Positions 26,618 to 36,600 of a stretch of 64,000 nucleotides of DNA are shown piece after piece. A program made the translations under genes and the position numbers. Source of the DNA: Gigantopelta aegis (taxonomy: Eukaryota > Mollusca > Gastropoda > Neomphalida > Peltospiridae); contig NC_054702.1 of assembly GCF_016097555.1 (NCBI RefSeq), positions 70,205,695-70,269,694 of the forward strand, read 5' to 3'. Under the pieces are notes generated by a model, which saw nothing but the letters and a program-made list of their open reading frames with translations, was not told the DNA's origin and made no database searches. The stretch's first letter is position 1, and the number at the start of each line of letters is the position of its first letter.

Positions 26618-28409
26618 CCCTACATTTTTGTAGGATGGGACGGACTAGGCTATAGATACTTACTTGTCTGTACTTTATTGTTTTAATGTTCTCGAACTGT
26701 AAAGAAAAATCTCACAAATGAACGAGATGCAAACGACAACAAATCGGATCTCGATGATTGCACGAACCGTGCATGAAAAAACAAACTGACCGAAGTTGAA
26801 AGCATAACGCAATTTAGGACATTGACGATATGCACCCCAAGGTCGTTTCAGTGTGGATGGCGTCGGCTTGTTGTCATTTGTTTTATGTCGCAGAAAAATT
26901 GTTGGTACAGCATTTTTTTTTAAAAGCCATAACACATGGTATTCCCATATCTCGCTTAAGCCGACAAGCCTATTCGGACAAATCGAAACTAAAGTGTCTG
27001 CTGTCGCAACGGTCTCCGGCATTTTCTTCCTGTCCAGTATTTCCACGTTGTTTTAATCAAATTCACACACAGCTTTCTCACAGCAACATTACTAGGAAAT
27101 GCGTGAAGACTAAATTTATCGGCTTTTGTATTGCTACAGCCGCCAACAACACGCCGTTTAACCATAATAAACACAAAAGAAGCAATGAACAATGGCGCTG
27201 ACTATCGAAAAGAGTTCCCTTCGTGACGTCACGGATAAAATCTTACGGAAATTCCCGAAACGAATTCAGCTGGTTCTGTTTTTCAGGGCAATATTTTTAA
27301 AGGGAAAATATACCGGTATATCATTTTTTGACTCTTTGTTTTTTAAATTTTCTAATCATATTAAATAATATCTTGATTGATATAGCTCAATACATCATAC
27401 ATCTGGCACAGCACTTTAAATAATAATTATTTTTGTTGATTTGTTTTATTTTCAGCCCGCCATGGCTTTGGCTACTGTCAGCGTTTCCAGAGATGGCTCA
27501 ATGTCAAGAAGTATGTAATCATTTTACTAAATGGCAATTCATTGTTAAAAAAAACAATTAGTAATTTATTAATTGATGTATTATTTAAAGATTATAAACA
27601 TGGGTCTAGGTAAGAACTGTTTTAATCAAACAAAATTGCTGTGTACAAACTAGCTGTGGTATAGCACATTATTAAATTTATTTAATAATTCGCTATTTGA
27701 AATTTTACACAAAGTAAATTAAAAGCAACAGTTTTATGAGTCACGGTTTAGGCTGCATTTAGTTGATTAATTATATATGAATTTAAGCAGAATTTTGTGA
27801 ATATATACCATAATTATATTCAACAATAACTAATTTGAGAATTAACAGGTACAGTATGCCTCGATTTGTTTTATGTGTTGGTGTAAAAGAAAACAATGTG
27901 TCTGTATATTTGCAACAAAAATAATCTATCAGATTGCAAACAGTATTTATCATCAAAATCTGTAAAATACAGTGGACACTTCATACAATTTATTACACTG
28001 GTAACATCACAAAATATAATATGGTCCTTAATATTGTTTTAATTAAAAAGGTATACTAACAAATTATGGACTATGTTATGGAACACCACTGAATTAATGC
28101 ATTTTGCCTTATGTTCTGCATATCTGCGCATCTAATACCTGCTTCTTGTGCGTCACTCTTTTCGTTTTCTGCGCATCAGTACTAGCACTAACAACCGTTG
28201 GATTCTGCTTGCTCTCCTTTCACTCTGCTGTCTACAGTGGGCTGGTAAAAGTTGCCACATTTTGTTTTTACTTCAGGGAATACTTGTACTTTTCCAGCAG
28301 ACAGCTCACCCGGATGATGCGGCTGCGTCCTGGGATCCGGACACTGCTGTGGGCGTACTTCATCCTCCTCCACATCCTCATCGTTTCCTGCTTCACCGGC
28401 TTCATCTGA
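2..28409 (+). CDS. GOLGB1: Giantin-like golgin (golgin subfamily B member 1), 5'-partial gene
   Basis: This is a very long, almost wholly coiled-coil protein with a C-terminal membrane anchor. I join nine coding exons: 2-4819, 7464-about 12740, 15744-20434, 21226-21372, 22239-22348, 23782-23941, 25005-25065, 27456-27510 and 28277-28409, some 5100 residues. From the third exon on, all splice phases agree. The last exon ends in a basic stretch ([14 protein letters not shown]) and about 20 hydrophobic residues ending CFTGFI just before the stop, the layout of a tail-anchored golgin. Giantin is known as a Golgi membrane tether of similar build; the Golgi role here is inferred from architecture. 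Reading is open from base 2 with no start, so the N-terminus is outside the window. Other large coiled-coil proteins (CENP-E or myosin-like) match the rods equally well; the terminal anchor decides for giantin. Two junctions are unclear: the end of exon 2 and a frame change near 17444. Confidence 0.75.
2600..3397 (+). repeat. In-frame 42-bp coding minisatellite, 19 copies
   Basis: Nineteen tandem 14-residue units (two heptads) follow the pattern [14 protein letters not shown]. Two variants alternate irregularly: units with QLSTVNTQQ and units with QQLT(E/D)NTQL. The last two units are diverged ([28 protein letters not shown]). Each unit is exactly two heptads, so gain or loss of a unit keeps both frame and heptad register. 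The repeat would extend the rod without disturbing it. Confidence 0.95.
5515..5807 (+). mobile_element. SINE-B, near full length
   Basis: A tRNA-like head (gcttacatcgcaggatcaaa) is followed by the shared core (gtgcatataaaagat then ccttgctgc), and then by a tail ending gtgtcgttaaacaaa. The same core and tail recur at 42922-43154 and 63236-63552 in this orientation and at 49408-49706, 40214-40430 and 33258-33452 in reverse. Confidence 0.8.
5998..6130 (+). mobile_element. SINE-B, head fragment
   Basis: Only the tRNA-like head and the cccaaccagtgccccatgac segment are present, matching the first part of the complete SINE-B copies. The core and tail are missing. It lies about 190 bp downstream of the full copy in the same orientation. 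Confidence 0.55.
6886..7038. repeat. Inverted repeat with 56-nt arms (fold-back MITE)
   Basis: Arms 6886-6941 and 6983-7038 are complementary with one mismatch; the loop is 41 bp. The arms contain ttgcacgagtttatttt. No internal ORF is seen. Near identity of the arms means either a recent origin or arm-to-arm conversion. This is probably a small fold-back element. Confidence 0.85.
7464..12770 (+). CDS. GOLGB1: Giantin-like gene, second large exon
   Basis: The acceptor CAG|GAAAAAGATGC gives phase 0. About 1770 codons of coiled coil follow. A short tyrosine- and tryptophan-rich break lies at 8980-9130 (residues [15 protein letters not shown]), a likely hinge or globular linker. Around 9300-9800, three related segments carry KKEA(R/K)VVV-type motifs. 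The frame stops at 12771-12773. Weak donors of the right phase (2) for the next exon lie at 12737 and 12740. A much better donor, AACAA|GTAAGA at 12790, lies just beyond the stop. The exact 3' border is unresolved. Confidence 0.75.
13575..14021. mobile_element. TTAA-flanked MITE (Kolobok-like), with G33 run
   Basis: TTAA sits at 13571-13574 and 14022-14025. The ends are complementary: AGGGACTGTCAAG on the left and AGGGACAATTCAG on the right strand. A run of 33 G at 13789-13821 and A-runs at about 13955-13980 lie inside. It has no credible ORF. Confidence 0.7.
14409..14499. repeat. CA then TA dinucleotide microsatellite
   Basis: A short (CA)n run passes into about 38 TA repeats. Reverse-strand reading frames through it (IYIYIY) are artefacts. 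Assembly length is likely unreliable. Confidence 0.95.
15744..20434 (+). CDS. GOLGB1: Giantin-like gene, third large exon, with a frame change
   Basis: The exon enters in phase 2 (acceptor tgcaaatcag|TTCTTCGG) and codes about 1560 residues of coiled coil. It ends at a strong donor GTGCAG|GTGAGT in phase 0. The frame used up to about 17440 stops at 17494-17496, while a second frame, offset by one base, carries on as good coiled coil from about 17441 to 20434. Skipping one T in the TT at 17444-17445 gives a continuous rod. This is either an assembly error, a real indel allele, or a damaged gene; the high quality of both sides favours a base error. Confidence 0.8.
21226..21372 (+). CDS. GOLGB1: Giantin-like gene, exon 4
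   Basis: Forty-nine codons, phase 0 on both sides: acceptor atgttaag|GTGAGTCAG, donor GCCAAG|GTAGGC. It codes [18 protein letters not shown] and on to HLNTQAK. Codon use is more GC-rich than in the large exons. The acceptor has a weak pyrimidine tract. Confidence 0.85.
22239..22348 (+). CDS. GOLGB1: Giantin-like gene, exon 5
   Basis: Phase 0 in (ttatttttag|TTTTCGGAG), phase 2 out (CACAA|GTAAGC). It codes [18 protein letters not shown] and on to QVYKHK. The last lysine codon is completed by the first base of the exon at 23782, which confirms the join. Confidence 0.85.
22882..22955. repeat. Palindrome with 27-nt perfect arms
   Basis: Arms 22882-22908 and 22929-22955 are perfectly complementary (core ttatcaaatttatgtccc), with a 20-nt loop. 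Imperfect pairing continues outward to about 22855 and 22982. It lies in the intron between exons 5 and 6 and is probably a fold-back MITE. Confidence 0.85.
23782..23941 (+). CDS. GOLGB1: Giantin-like gene, exon 6
   Basis: Enters with one base (ttttctcag|ACTGGAG) and leaves in phase 0 (AAAGAG|GTGAGC). It codes [18 protein letters not shown] and on to QASSIMKE, a coiled coil. A 62-bp tandem repeat begins about 55 bases after the donor. Confidence 0.85.
23997..24195. repeat. 62-bp minisatellite, about 3 copies
   Basis: Units begin gctggacagtttcttacaca and recur at 23997, 24059, 24121 and 24183. They differ by a few substitutions. Intronic. Confidence 0.9.
25005..25065 (+). CDS. GOLGB1: Giantin-like gene, exon 7
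   Basis: A short exon: acceptor cttgttag|GTGAAACTT (phase 0), donor TTGA|GTAAGT (phase 1). It codes [17 protein letters not shown] then PML. The split codon a|cc joins to the exon at 27456. Confidence 0.8.
26256..26647. mobile_element. TA-flanked MITE nested in the THAP element
   Basis: The terminal inverted repeats are tagtccgtcccatcc (26256-26270) and its complement (26633-26647), with TA at each outer edge. Inside is a second inverted pair: attccatagtatgaaaaaa at about 26414 and its complement at about 26503, flanked by complementary ctcagaaataaat/atttatttctgag. A T34 run lies at 26577-26610. The related sequence at 61500-61560 lacks it. Probably a Tc1/mariner-type MITE by its TA target. 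Confidence 0.75.
26906..27165 (-). pseudogene. THAP-domain remnant of transposase
   Basis: On the minus strand one frame reads [18 protein letters not shown], then [15 protein letters not shown], and on to [10 protein letters not shown]. The adjacent frame, just downstream, reads [20 protein letters not shown]. The pattern fits a THAP zinc-binding module: an N-terminal C-x-N/T stretch, SLHxFP, a central W, and the closing AVPTxF box. The two parts lie in different frames, and the middle CxxH pair is not clean, so it is broken. No catalytic transposase core was found downstream. Confidence 0.6.
27456..27510 (+). CDS. GOLGB1: Giantin-like gene, exon 8
   Basis: Acceptor tattttcag|CCCGCCATGG, donor AAGAA|GTATGT. 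It codes [19 protein letters not shown], less heptad-like and aromatic, which fits a short linker before the anchor. Phase 2 out. Confidence 0.8.
28277..28409 (+). CDS. GOLGB1: Giantin-like gene, last exon with membrane anchor
   Basis: Acceptor tttttacttcag|GGAATACTTG completes the split lysine. The exon codes [19 protein letters not shown], then a hydrophobic anchor ([18 protein letters not shown]) and TGFI before TGA at 28407-28409. An in-frame alternative acceptor, ttttccagcag|ACAGCTC, starts at 28301 and would drop eight residues. The anchor places the C-terminus in the membrane and the rod in the cytosol. Confidence 0.85.
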
Positions 28410-31400
28410 GCGGCAGTGCTCGCAGTCGGCCATGAAGAACCAGCAGGGTTACAATTAAACTATTAATAATGCAGGGTTCATTTAAAACAACTACATAGAA
28501 TTGTATTCATAAAGGTGTATAATATAATTATATTGAAACAGCAACATATAATTGTATTCATAAAGCTGTATATAAGAATTATATTGAAACAACAACATAG
28601 AATTACATTCATAAAGCTGTATAAAAGAATTATATTGAAACCACAACATAGAATTGTGTTCATAAAGCTGTATAAAACATTGTATTGATAAAACTATATG
28701 GAAGAAATATTTTGTAATTTTATTATTTTTCTAAATTAATGTACCCAGCATAATATAATCATGTGGTGACCAGTGGTAAGAATTTTACATCCAGACATCA
28801 TATATGTACAATTGGTCCAAAACAAACTGCTGTAACAACATCTGAACATTCCAAAATGGTACTAGATATGTGTATGGAAACCTGTTTGTATAAAAACCTA
28901 TATTAAGTACCGGGTAACATTATCTGTCCCGATTTCAAACACAATACTGATCTGATAGTGGAGAATTCATAGTAAAATAATGTTCACTCCACATTGTTTT
29001 TTCCATATTGCTGTTGACATTATATTGTCTGTTCAACATTGTATTTGATGTCTTTTAACTCATTTTACTGTAAGAATTGCTTGCCTTAGTCTAAGAATGG
29101 TTAACATTAGCAATGTTACATTATTGCATTATGGTTGTACGAAATGGATACCATTGTTATTATGTGATAGCTTTGTGAAACATACACTATTCCTTCAAGT
29201 ATATACATTATAGTGTGTCATAAGCAAATCACAGTTTAGATTCTGAGGATTTGCAGGTGGTAATATTAATCTTCTTGTTGATGTGAAAACAGGTTTACTA
29301 TTCTATTGTTAATGTGTGGAAGAACATATATTTGAAACTAATCTACCTGTGTATGTTCTTTCTACAACATTTTGCGAGTTTTTGTAGCAGTTCTGTGTGA
29401 ATTTCCGTAAACCTATATCACAATATATACTGGATGGTCGTGTCACATCGCGAGCCTCTGTATAGTCCAGCCATGGTCTGCCACCAAACATTCAATCGTG
29501 TCCAATGCTGTTGGCCGACTAAATATCAGTTACAGATTACTCGTTTTTCAATATTCACTACACCACATGACTCTACTCAACAGATGAGTTGCATCGCGTC
29601 GTATAATGTGATCTAGGCTTCTGTTTAACTAAAAGGATAATAGGCTGCACTCATTTAAAGTCGGTCATAAATTAAAAAAATTCTGTTTCTTAATTTCTTT
29701 TGAAATTTTGTTTTGTCTCAATGTTAGTGTTTATATATGGTGCCGTTAGTGATTTGTACATTGTTATAGCCTTTGACAACTAAAGTAGTGATTAGTACAG
29801 GGTTGTTATGTGATGAACATCACAATGGGTTTTTTGTTTTAGTCGAGTGATTTCTTGTAATCACACTATTTATTTTGTTTGTTTTGTGTTTGTAATGATA
29901 GGTTATTCCAATTTAGGATAGTCCTGGAAAACATTTGAGGGTAAAGACACACATGTGTAATAACTAACTAAAAGTTGTTTTCACTACATGTAACATAAAC
30001 AATCATTGATGTAATTTTTACTTATGCAGTTACCCAATTAGCATCTTTGTGTATTTATTTGATACACATATATAGAAATATTTTAAACCAAATATGCCCA
30101 CTTGCCACATCAAAAGATCATACATGTTCCTTCTTCATCATTTTCCATAATAAGTGTAATCAACCCTTACATGCCCATAAATGAAGTAATTATGGTCACA
30201 ATATTGGACAGACATTGAACATTTCTGATGTTTTGCTACAGTGGTTTATATAACCATTACACCATCCTGGTTGAAATATTAATAAATATGATTTTTATTG
30301 GAACATGTAACCATACATCCACATAAAAGCATTAATAAAAATAATATTCAGTTTCTAAAAAAAAGTAATTTATTCCTTAGCAAAGTTTACACAACACATT
30401 TCTGAAGAGTTTCCAGCTAAGTAAAAAATTACATTTTGTAGAATTATGAAAAGGCTTGTGAAGATTAAATAAACTTGACACTGCATTTTTCACATTAATG
30501 TAGCAGCCATGGAATTGTTAATGAGTGAAAGACATGCTGCTGTAAAAGATATTTTACTTTTTTCATTACTAAGCATTTGATCTAGTTTAGGGATGTGCAT
30601 AGGCTTTTTAGGTTGTACTGTATAGTAACAGTAACAAGTAAGCCTATAAATTATTATATCCTTAGCATTTCATTGTTTGTTAAAATTTGTTTGTAATATA
30701 GCGACTGATTTTGTTTTTTGTTTTGGTAATACCATATGTGGAATAATGTTATCTATATATTATTTAACGTTAATTGGTTTTAGTGTTCAAGATTTCTGTA
30801 CCTGTGTTAGTGTGAATGTTTTAAACCTCAACATATTGATGTGTTGACAGTTGCATGTTAATTTTAAGAAACCAAATATGAATTCTGAGACATTGCTATA
30901 AGTATAACCCAATAAATTGTTCTGTTCATATAGCATTCTTGCTAAACAGCAGTTGATTCAAAAAGAGGTCTCAGTCGCAAATAATACCTAAAGATTAATG
31001 GTGTATCAGATTTTCCAAATGAAACTACAGTATTTTAAAGAAACAAATACTTTTAGTCTTCATTCCATTTTATTTGTACAACGAATGGATGTATATTAGG
31101 TCCATTTAATAATTAATAATAGGGTAGATACGGGAAATGACAAATGTCTTCTGTCTACTATGAATGTGTAGATTGCCTCAAGCTAAATCAGGCACTTGCA
31201 TGTCAGGTAAAGAGGTGCACTGTTAGATATTTATAAACAACTGCAGCTCGGATAAGTAGCAATTGTTTATGTGTACAAATACCAGTATCTATTCCTCAAC
31301 ACTTTAGTGTACAATAGAAAATGCAACTGATTTTCTACAAAAATGTGGGTTGCTAATAATATTATTTCAGTCCCTTGAATAAAGCAGGTGATATCCCAAA

Positions 31401-31898
31401 CCTTTGACAGTGGAGATTGTTTAATTGTTACATTATCAGCAATATGTCGTTACCATGAAATTGATACGACATAAAAAGCCATTACCTGTAGGTAAAGGTC
31501 TGTAATGTTTGGGGTGTTGTTGGGTCGTTTTTTGTGGGTGGGTTTTTTGTTGTTGTTTTTTTGTTTTGTTTTTAGGGGGGGGGGTGAAGGTGTGGTTTCC
31601 CCACACATACACAGATAAGGATTTTGCACTGTTTGGAAAACCTTTATATTTATGTTAATATGTATATATTAAAAGGTTGGTTTGTGCTTTATTGAATGTT
31701 TGAGGTTTGAATCATGATTGAAAATGTTCGTGTGATCATGAGAACAAAAATGTCTTTCATTCAAATTCTATTTTTTACTTGGCATACATGATGCTGAAAT
31801 GTAATTAAATTTGCAGATGTATATATTCAGTTGCAACCACTGTAGTATTTATGGGAGGTAAATGTACATGAACCAATAAAATATTGGAATTTTTAAAA
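28410..31898 (+). other. Probable 3' UTR of the giantin-like gene
   Basis: There is no convincing ORF. AATAAA occurs at 30281, 30468, 30911, 31378 and 31875. The last is followed about 20-35 nt on by a GT-rich stretch (gtgcagtttgttttgtgta), the best poly(A) site. A 51-bp minisatellite lies near the start (28485-28690). UTR status and length are inferred from sequence alone. Confidence 0.45.
28485..28690. repeat. 51-bp minisatellite, 4 copies
   Basis: Units carry ttcataaagctgtataaaa and attatattgaaac, with starts spaced 51 bp apart (28505, 28556, 28607, 28658). It lies in the presumed 3' UTR. Confidence 0.9.
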
Positions 31899-32029
31899 CA
31901 ATGTGCAGTTTGTTTTGTGTATTATGCTTACATAGTAGTAAATTAACAAAAGGTCCAAAAATAATAGACTTCTTTCAATAGTTAAACCACCAATACATGG
32001 GTTTATATTTGTATTACTATATTTAACTA

Positions 32030-32962
32030 GCGACTGATAGGTTCTATGTTCATATCCTGATCCCAGCTCTTGAAAAGATTGAGCTTCAACAGCTCAGTTT
32101 GGCAGTGTAAAGCCAGTGTACCAACTTTGGTCTCACTATCCATTAATTCAGTCTGGTACTTGGCACTAACGACCGCCGAAGGTAGGGGAGCATAGTAGGT
32201 GGTTACAAGTGCTTCTTAAAAGCACTTCTAAAGTTAACTCTATAAAAAGAAATACTAATAAAATCTGAGATTAATGTCATGGCAATGTCATACAAATTGC
32301 ATGCATGTGAGATCATTAAAGATAGCCATGGTTTGTGCACAGCATGTTTGAACCTCAAGTAGACATAAGCAGAACAATCGAAGAAAAAACAGGAAACATT
32401 TTTTTTGTTTCACTCCCTTCTATTCCATCTCATTTCTTCCCAATCTGACAACTTCTTTCGTTGTCCACCTCAACATCCCAGTCCTTGTCTCTCCAACCAT
32501 GACAGGTGACGTCTCTTGTGGTTATCCTTGCCACACACCTGTCATTCCCCCATCAGCTTTTAGCTGTGGGCTTGGTCTGACCACTTCAGAAAAAGTTCAG
32601 TAGTTATTTCTGACACTGTTAAGAGGCACATGTAACCACCTACTATGCTCCCCTATCATCAGCAGTCGTTGGTACCATGGGTCAGACCAGCTTTATTAGC
32701 GGCAGAAGATGAGGATGCCAGGTGGGTGCTGGGAAGTACACAGAGACTGCACCCATGGAGGAAGTTGAGACCAGTAGGTGATGGTGTGAACAGTTCAGAA
32801 GACGAGTTGGAGCAAACTGAAGTGGAAAATTAATGAGAATGGTGGATAAGGTGATAGACGAGAAAGATGAATGAAACTGTGAGCCAGCTTTGACAGGATT
32901 TGAACCACGGTCTTCAGCTTGATTGTCCAGCAGCTTATTCACTACACCAAGGAAGACATTAT
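32030..32962. mobile_element. Two SINE-type copies in opposite orientation
   Basis: A minus-strand copy occupies about 32400-32962. Its tRNA-like head contains tagtgaataagctgctgg and a B-box-like ggttcaaatcc. A plus-strand partial copy runs about 32030-32260. Both contain taggggagcatagtaggtgg, so 32165-32225 and 32620-32680 form a long imperfect inverted repeat of nearly 60 nt. This family (call it SINE-F) is different from SINE-A and SINE-B. Outer ends are approximate. Confidence 0.6.
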
Positions 32963-33257
32963 TGATGTACTAGAATACAAAACTTAGCCTGGTAATATGT
33001 TCAGCACATGTGAAAATAAATTATGGATTTTCAAAATAAATTCATATTAAATTAATGGGTGGTAGGGTCATTTCGCACACACAGAGACCTATAGTCAATT
33101 AAGACAATCTCAACCAACAGGATACTACGTATTACAACCTTTAATATACCAGTCATGGGATATGAAAATAAAAATATTGGGTCAATCGATAAAAATGAAT
33201 TGTACACCTCAAACCTCAAGTCGGCACTAGATCCCTCAACCCACCTCCCTGAGTTAA

Positions 33258-33452
33258 GTCATCACTAGCCCACATTGTTTTCTTAATCATTGGCCGATGG
33301 ATGGCGAACATTCAATAATTCTGGCAGTCTTCGAGGAAACCTACATTTTTTCATTAGCACGAAGGGATATTTTATATGCACTTTACCACAAACAGGACAG
33401 CACATACCACAACCTTTGATATACCAGTCGTGAGGCACTGGTTGTGATGGGG
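33258..33452 (-). mobile_element. SINE-B fragment
   Basis: Reverse copy of the SINE-B core and tail: cttaatcattggccgatgga, the ggatattttatatgcac core, and ataccagtcgtgaggcactg. The head is missing and it is strongly diverged. Confidence 0.65.
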
Positions 33453-34098
33453 AAATCCCATTCAGAGAAAGGGTCCATTGAAGGGTTTCATTCTAAGACC
33501 AAAACTCCTTGAGCAGTGCCCCACCAAACCCCTCCCTTGAAAGATCAAAATATTTTAAATCATTCTCCAGAAATGATCAGTTTCGAATATGATTTTCTAG
33601 CTGAAGAATAACAAGATATTCATTATATTTGCAACCACTTTACTGTGCTTCATAAATAAAGAGTACAAAATATATAAAAGACATGTACATAGTTATGTAA
33701 CATATCATTTTGAAACGCCAAGTACAACTAGTCATATTTAACATTTGAGCATTGCCATACTAAAGCAAATTAACTGTTTGGTGTTTACCTATTAAACTAT
33801 AAAAAGAAAAATCAGATGGTCTTGTTTCTTTAAAGCAATATGTTGAAACAAATTTACAGAGGTTCAAGCCAGTATAATTTTAGTATACAGTACCTGGTAT
33901 GTCAGTCACTTAGAAAATAAAGTTGACGAATGAACAAATTGGTACTGGAAATGCTCTGCTGATGATCATAAATAGTAGAGCTAAAACAATTGTATATTAT
34001 GCAGACATTTAGCAAAAGCTAAGAAATGCAACCGTTTTAAGCAGCAAAACAATATTATATATTTCCATTTATTCAGTGAAAACTGAGGGAATAAGGAA

Positions 34099-34244
34099 AG
34101 AAATGTTTTATTTACGACGCACTCTTCACATTTTAGTCACTGTTATATGGCGTCGGATGTATGGTTAAGGACCACACAGATATCGAGAGAGGAAACTTGC
34201 TGTTGCCACTTCATAGGCTACTCTTTTTCGATTAGCAGCAAGAG
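34099..34244 (-). mobile_element. SINE-A fragment (tail half)
   Basis: aaatgttttatttacgacgc through tcgattagcagcaag matches the tail half of SINE-A. The head is missing, as expected of 5'-truncated retrotransposition. Confidence 0.7.
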
Positions 34245-35989
34245 CTGAGGGAATAAATAACATTTCATGTTTTGAATGTTAAATGTCCAATGTGTATTTA
34301 AGTATAGAATTTATACTTATTAAGACATAGAACATATTTATGCAATCAGTTTGAAAAACAATTCTATTCGGGGCCTGGATTAAACCAATACTGAAAACTA
34401 AAGACAAAGGCTTTAGGAATCCATTGACTTCTTTATTACCATAGTGTAAAGATTGGGTTCAGTAACTAAACTAATAAAATACCGTTTGATATATTTTGGG
34501 ACCAAACTGGCACTGTAAGAAAACAATTGATGCTGATGCTGTTGGTAATAAAAGTAGATCTTAGTTATTTGATAACTAGTACATGTAGTATCATCAGACT
34601 TGTTAATTATAACATTTTCAAAACATAATATAAAGAATACTACAAGAGCACAGGTTACAAAACAGCAAATTGTATCACGCAAAATGATAATGAAAACTTA
34701 TAAATGTATTTTTTTCAACTTGAAAAATAGAATTTAAATACAGAAGAACTCCATAAACAATGCATCACAATGACAAACATGCAACATTAGCGGATTTCAT
34801 TTCTTACAACATGTCTTAGTTCTCTAAGATGAAAGACAAACTCGTTCTCTCACATTTGATGTGAAAAACGTATTTTCAACCACATATAACCTGAAGACAA
34901 CAACAAAACATCATAATGGTTCTCATTAACAACTATTTATAATAATAAATATTTACCTCAACACACATATACAAGCACACACACACATGCCTAAATTTAT
35001 AATTTATTACACAAGATACAGAATTTGTATTTATCGCGTGAAACAAGTTAATATGTCATACAGCAAACGTAAGTGTATATTTATTAACAGCACAGATGTA
35101 CATAAAACATACTATATGGATCCGTGTCTCTATTTCAGTTGCACTAAATAATGACTATTCAATTTGAAATTAAGAGGTTGATGGTGTGTGCAGAGATCAG
35201 TAGCTATAGCAGTATTTTCTAAAGGTGGCAGTGTTTAAAGTCCCCCCCCCCCCCGTCTCCTCCACCTCCCTCCCTCTACACACAGACAAAATATATTGTT
35301 TATCAATACAACGGATGCAACTACAAGACTTGTATGAAGGTCGTACCATGGAAACTGTTAATGAAAAACATACATCATCAACAATGGTCTCATCACAGTA
35401 ATGTAAACGGAAATACAGCCAACATGAACTTCATAGATCAATGTACAATGTAGGGAATTTCTAAATGTGATGAATCCGATACACCCAATCAACTTATGAC
35501 ATGGTACAAGTGGGTGGTGGTGATGAGGCATCCCCCTCCTAAGAAAAATACCACAAGATGCCCACTGTAATTTAGAAGTGTCAGAGTCTAGCTGGAGAAC
35601 ATATTGCTGTACTATTTCTTTTTAATGCCCACCCCACCTACCTTTCCAAAAGATACAGCTCTGATATTTGTACGAAAACCCTAAGTAGCATTCAAGTTGC
35701 CACAATCTTTAAGTATGGTATGCTTTTCATGATCAGGAAACATGGATTACATATTTTACCTAACAGAACTCCAACTTCATGGCAACACTGATGGCAGTTG
35801 TCGTAAGGTGCTTTACTGAATAAAAATGAATACTTTTGGTTGGAGGAAGATTTTGGGTTTTTTAATTTTGTTGATTTGTTACTGGTTAAAAATGCTATTG
35901 GCAGACTTAAAATTACTATAGGTCAGTAATTTGCCTACACAGAAACTGTCATAGGTAACAAACTCTTAATTCTGATCCCTGATGTAACA

Positions 35990-36478
35990 AGCATTCTGCG
36001 AGTACTGCTAAAGAATACATCTCCTACCCATGCCCAAGTTAACCGAGAGTACCGCTGAAGAATACATATCTCCTACCCATGCCCAAGTTAACCGAGAGTA
36101 CTGCTAAAGCATACATATCTCCTACCCATGACCAAGTTAACTGAGAGTACTGCTAAAGCATACATATCTCCTACCCATGACCAAGTTAACTGAGAGTACT
36201 GCTGAAGAATACATATCTCCTACCCATGCCAGAGTTAACTGAGAGTACTGCTGAAGAATACATATCTCCTACCCATGCCAGAGTTAACTGAGAGTACTGC
36301 TGAAGAATACATATCTCCTACCCATGCCACAGTTAACTGAGAGTACTGCTAAAGCATACATATCTCCTACCCATGCCCAAGTTAACTGAGAGTACTGCTA
36401 AAGCATACATATCTCCTACCCATGCCCAAGTTAACCGAGAGTACTGCTGAAGAATACATATCTCCTACCCACGCCCAA
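35990..36478. repeat. 49-bp minisatellite, about 10 copies
   Basis: Units read gagagtactgctgaagaata then catatctcctacccatgccc. Starts are spaced exactly 49 bp (36045, 36094, 36143 and on). Variants alternate (aag/gaag, accaagtt/ccagagtt). It lies between the convergent genes. Confidence 0.95.
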
Positions 36479-36600
36479 GGTAAAGGGCCATAACTATGTG
36501 AAAAATTGGTAAATTTATGACAATGAAAGTTAAACTTGATATGTAACTATACATGATAAAGCTATATACAAAATTCAAACTTAATAACATCGGGCATGTA
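36473..36600 (+). repeat. Partial copy of dispersed repeat E
   Basis: gggccataactatgtgaaaa through catgataaagctatatac matches the start of the repeat at 49725-50130. It directly abuts the 49-bp minisatellite. Confidence 0.6.

Larger units (their letters stand above)
25624..27415 (-). mobile_element. 1.8 kb TTAA transposon with THAP remnant (Kolobok-like)
   Basis: TTAA flanks both ends (25620-25623 and 27416-27419). The ends are inverted repeats: AGTGCTGTGCCAGA on each strand. A further inverted pair, gaagggaacacg and gttcccttcgtgacgtcacg, lies inside. On the minus strand, 26900-27160 codes a THAP-like segment in two frames (see separate entry). A TA-flanked MITE (26256-26647) sits inside. 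The 26660-26830 part is shared with 55667-56479, 58461-59279 and about 61480-61800. A TTAA target with 5'-AG ends and a THAP domain are traits known for Kolobok; assignment is inferred. It lies in the intron between giantin exons 7 and 8. Confidence 0.75.

Noticed and set aside
26675-27046. 123-residue ORFs on both strands as host genes
   Set aside because: They lie within the TTAA transposon; one contains the AVPTIF part of a broken THAP domain, the other is its antisense.
28478-28663. Reverse ORF with repeated NTILCC-type units
   Set aside because: Translation of the 51-bp minisatellite; no coding signs.
34413-34682. 89-residue minus-strand ORF downstream of CARF
   Set aside because: No similarity recognised, no splice context, composition typical of AT-rich intergenic DNA.
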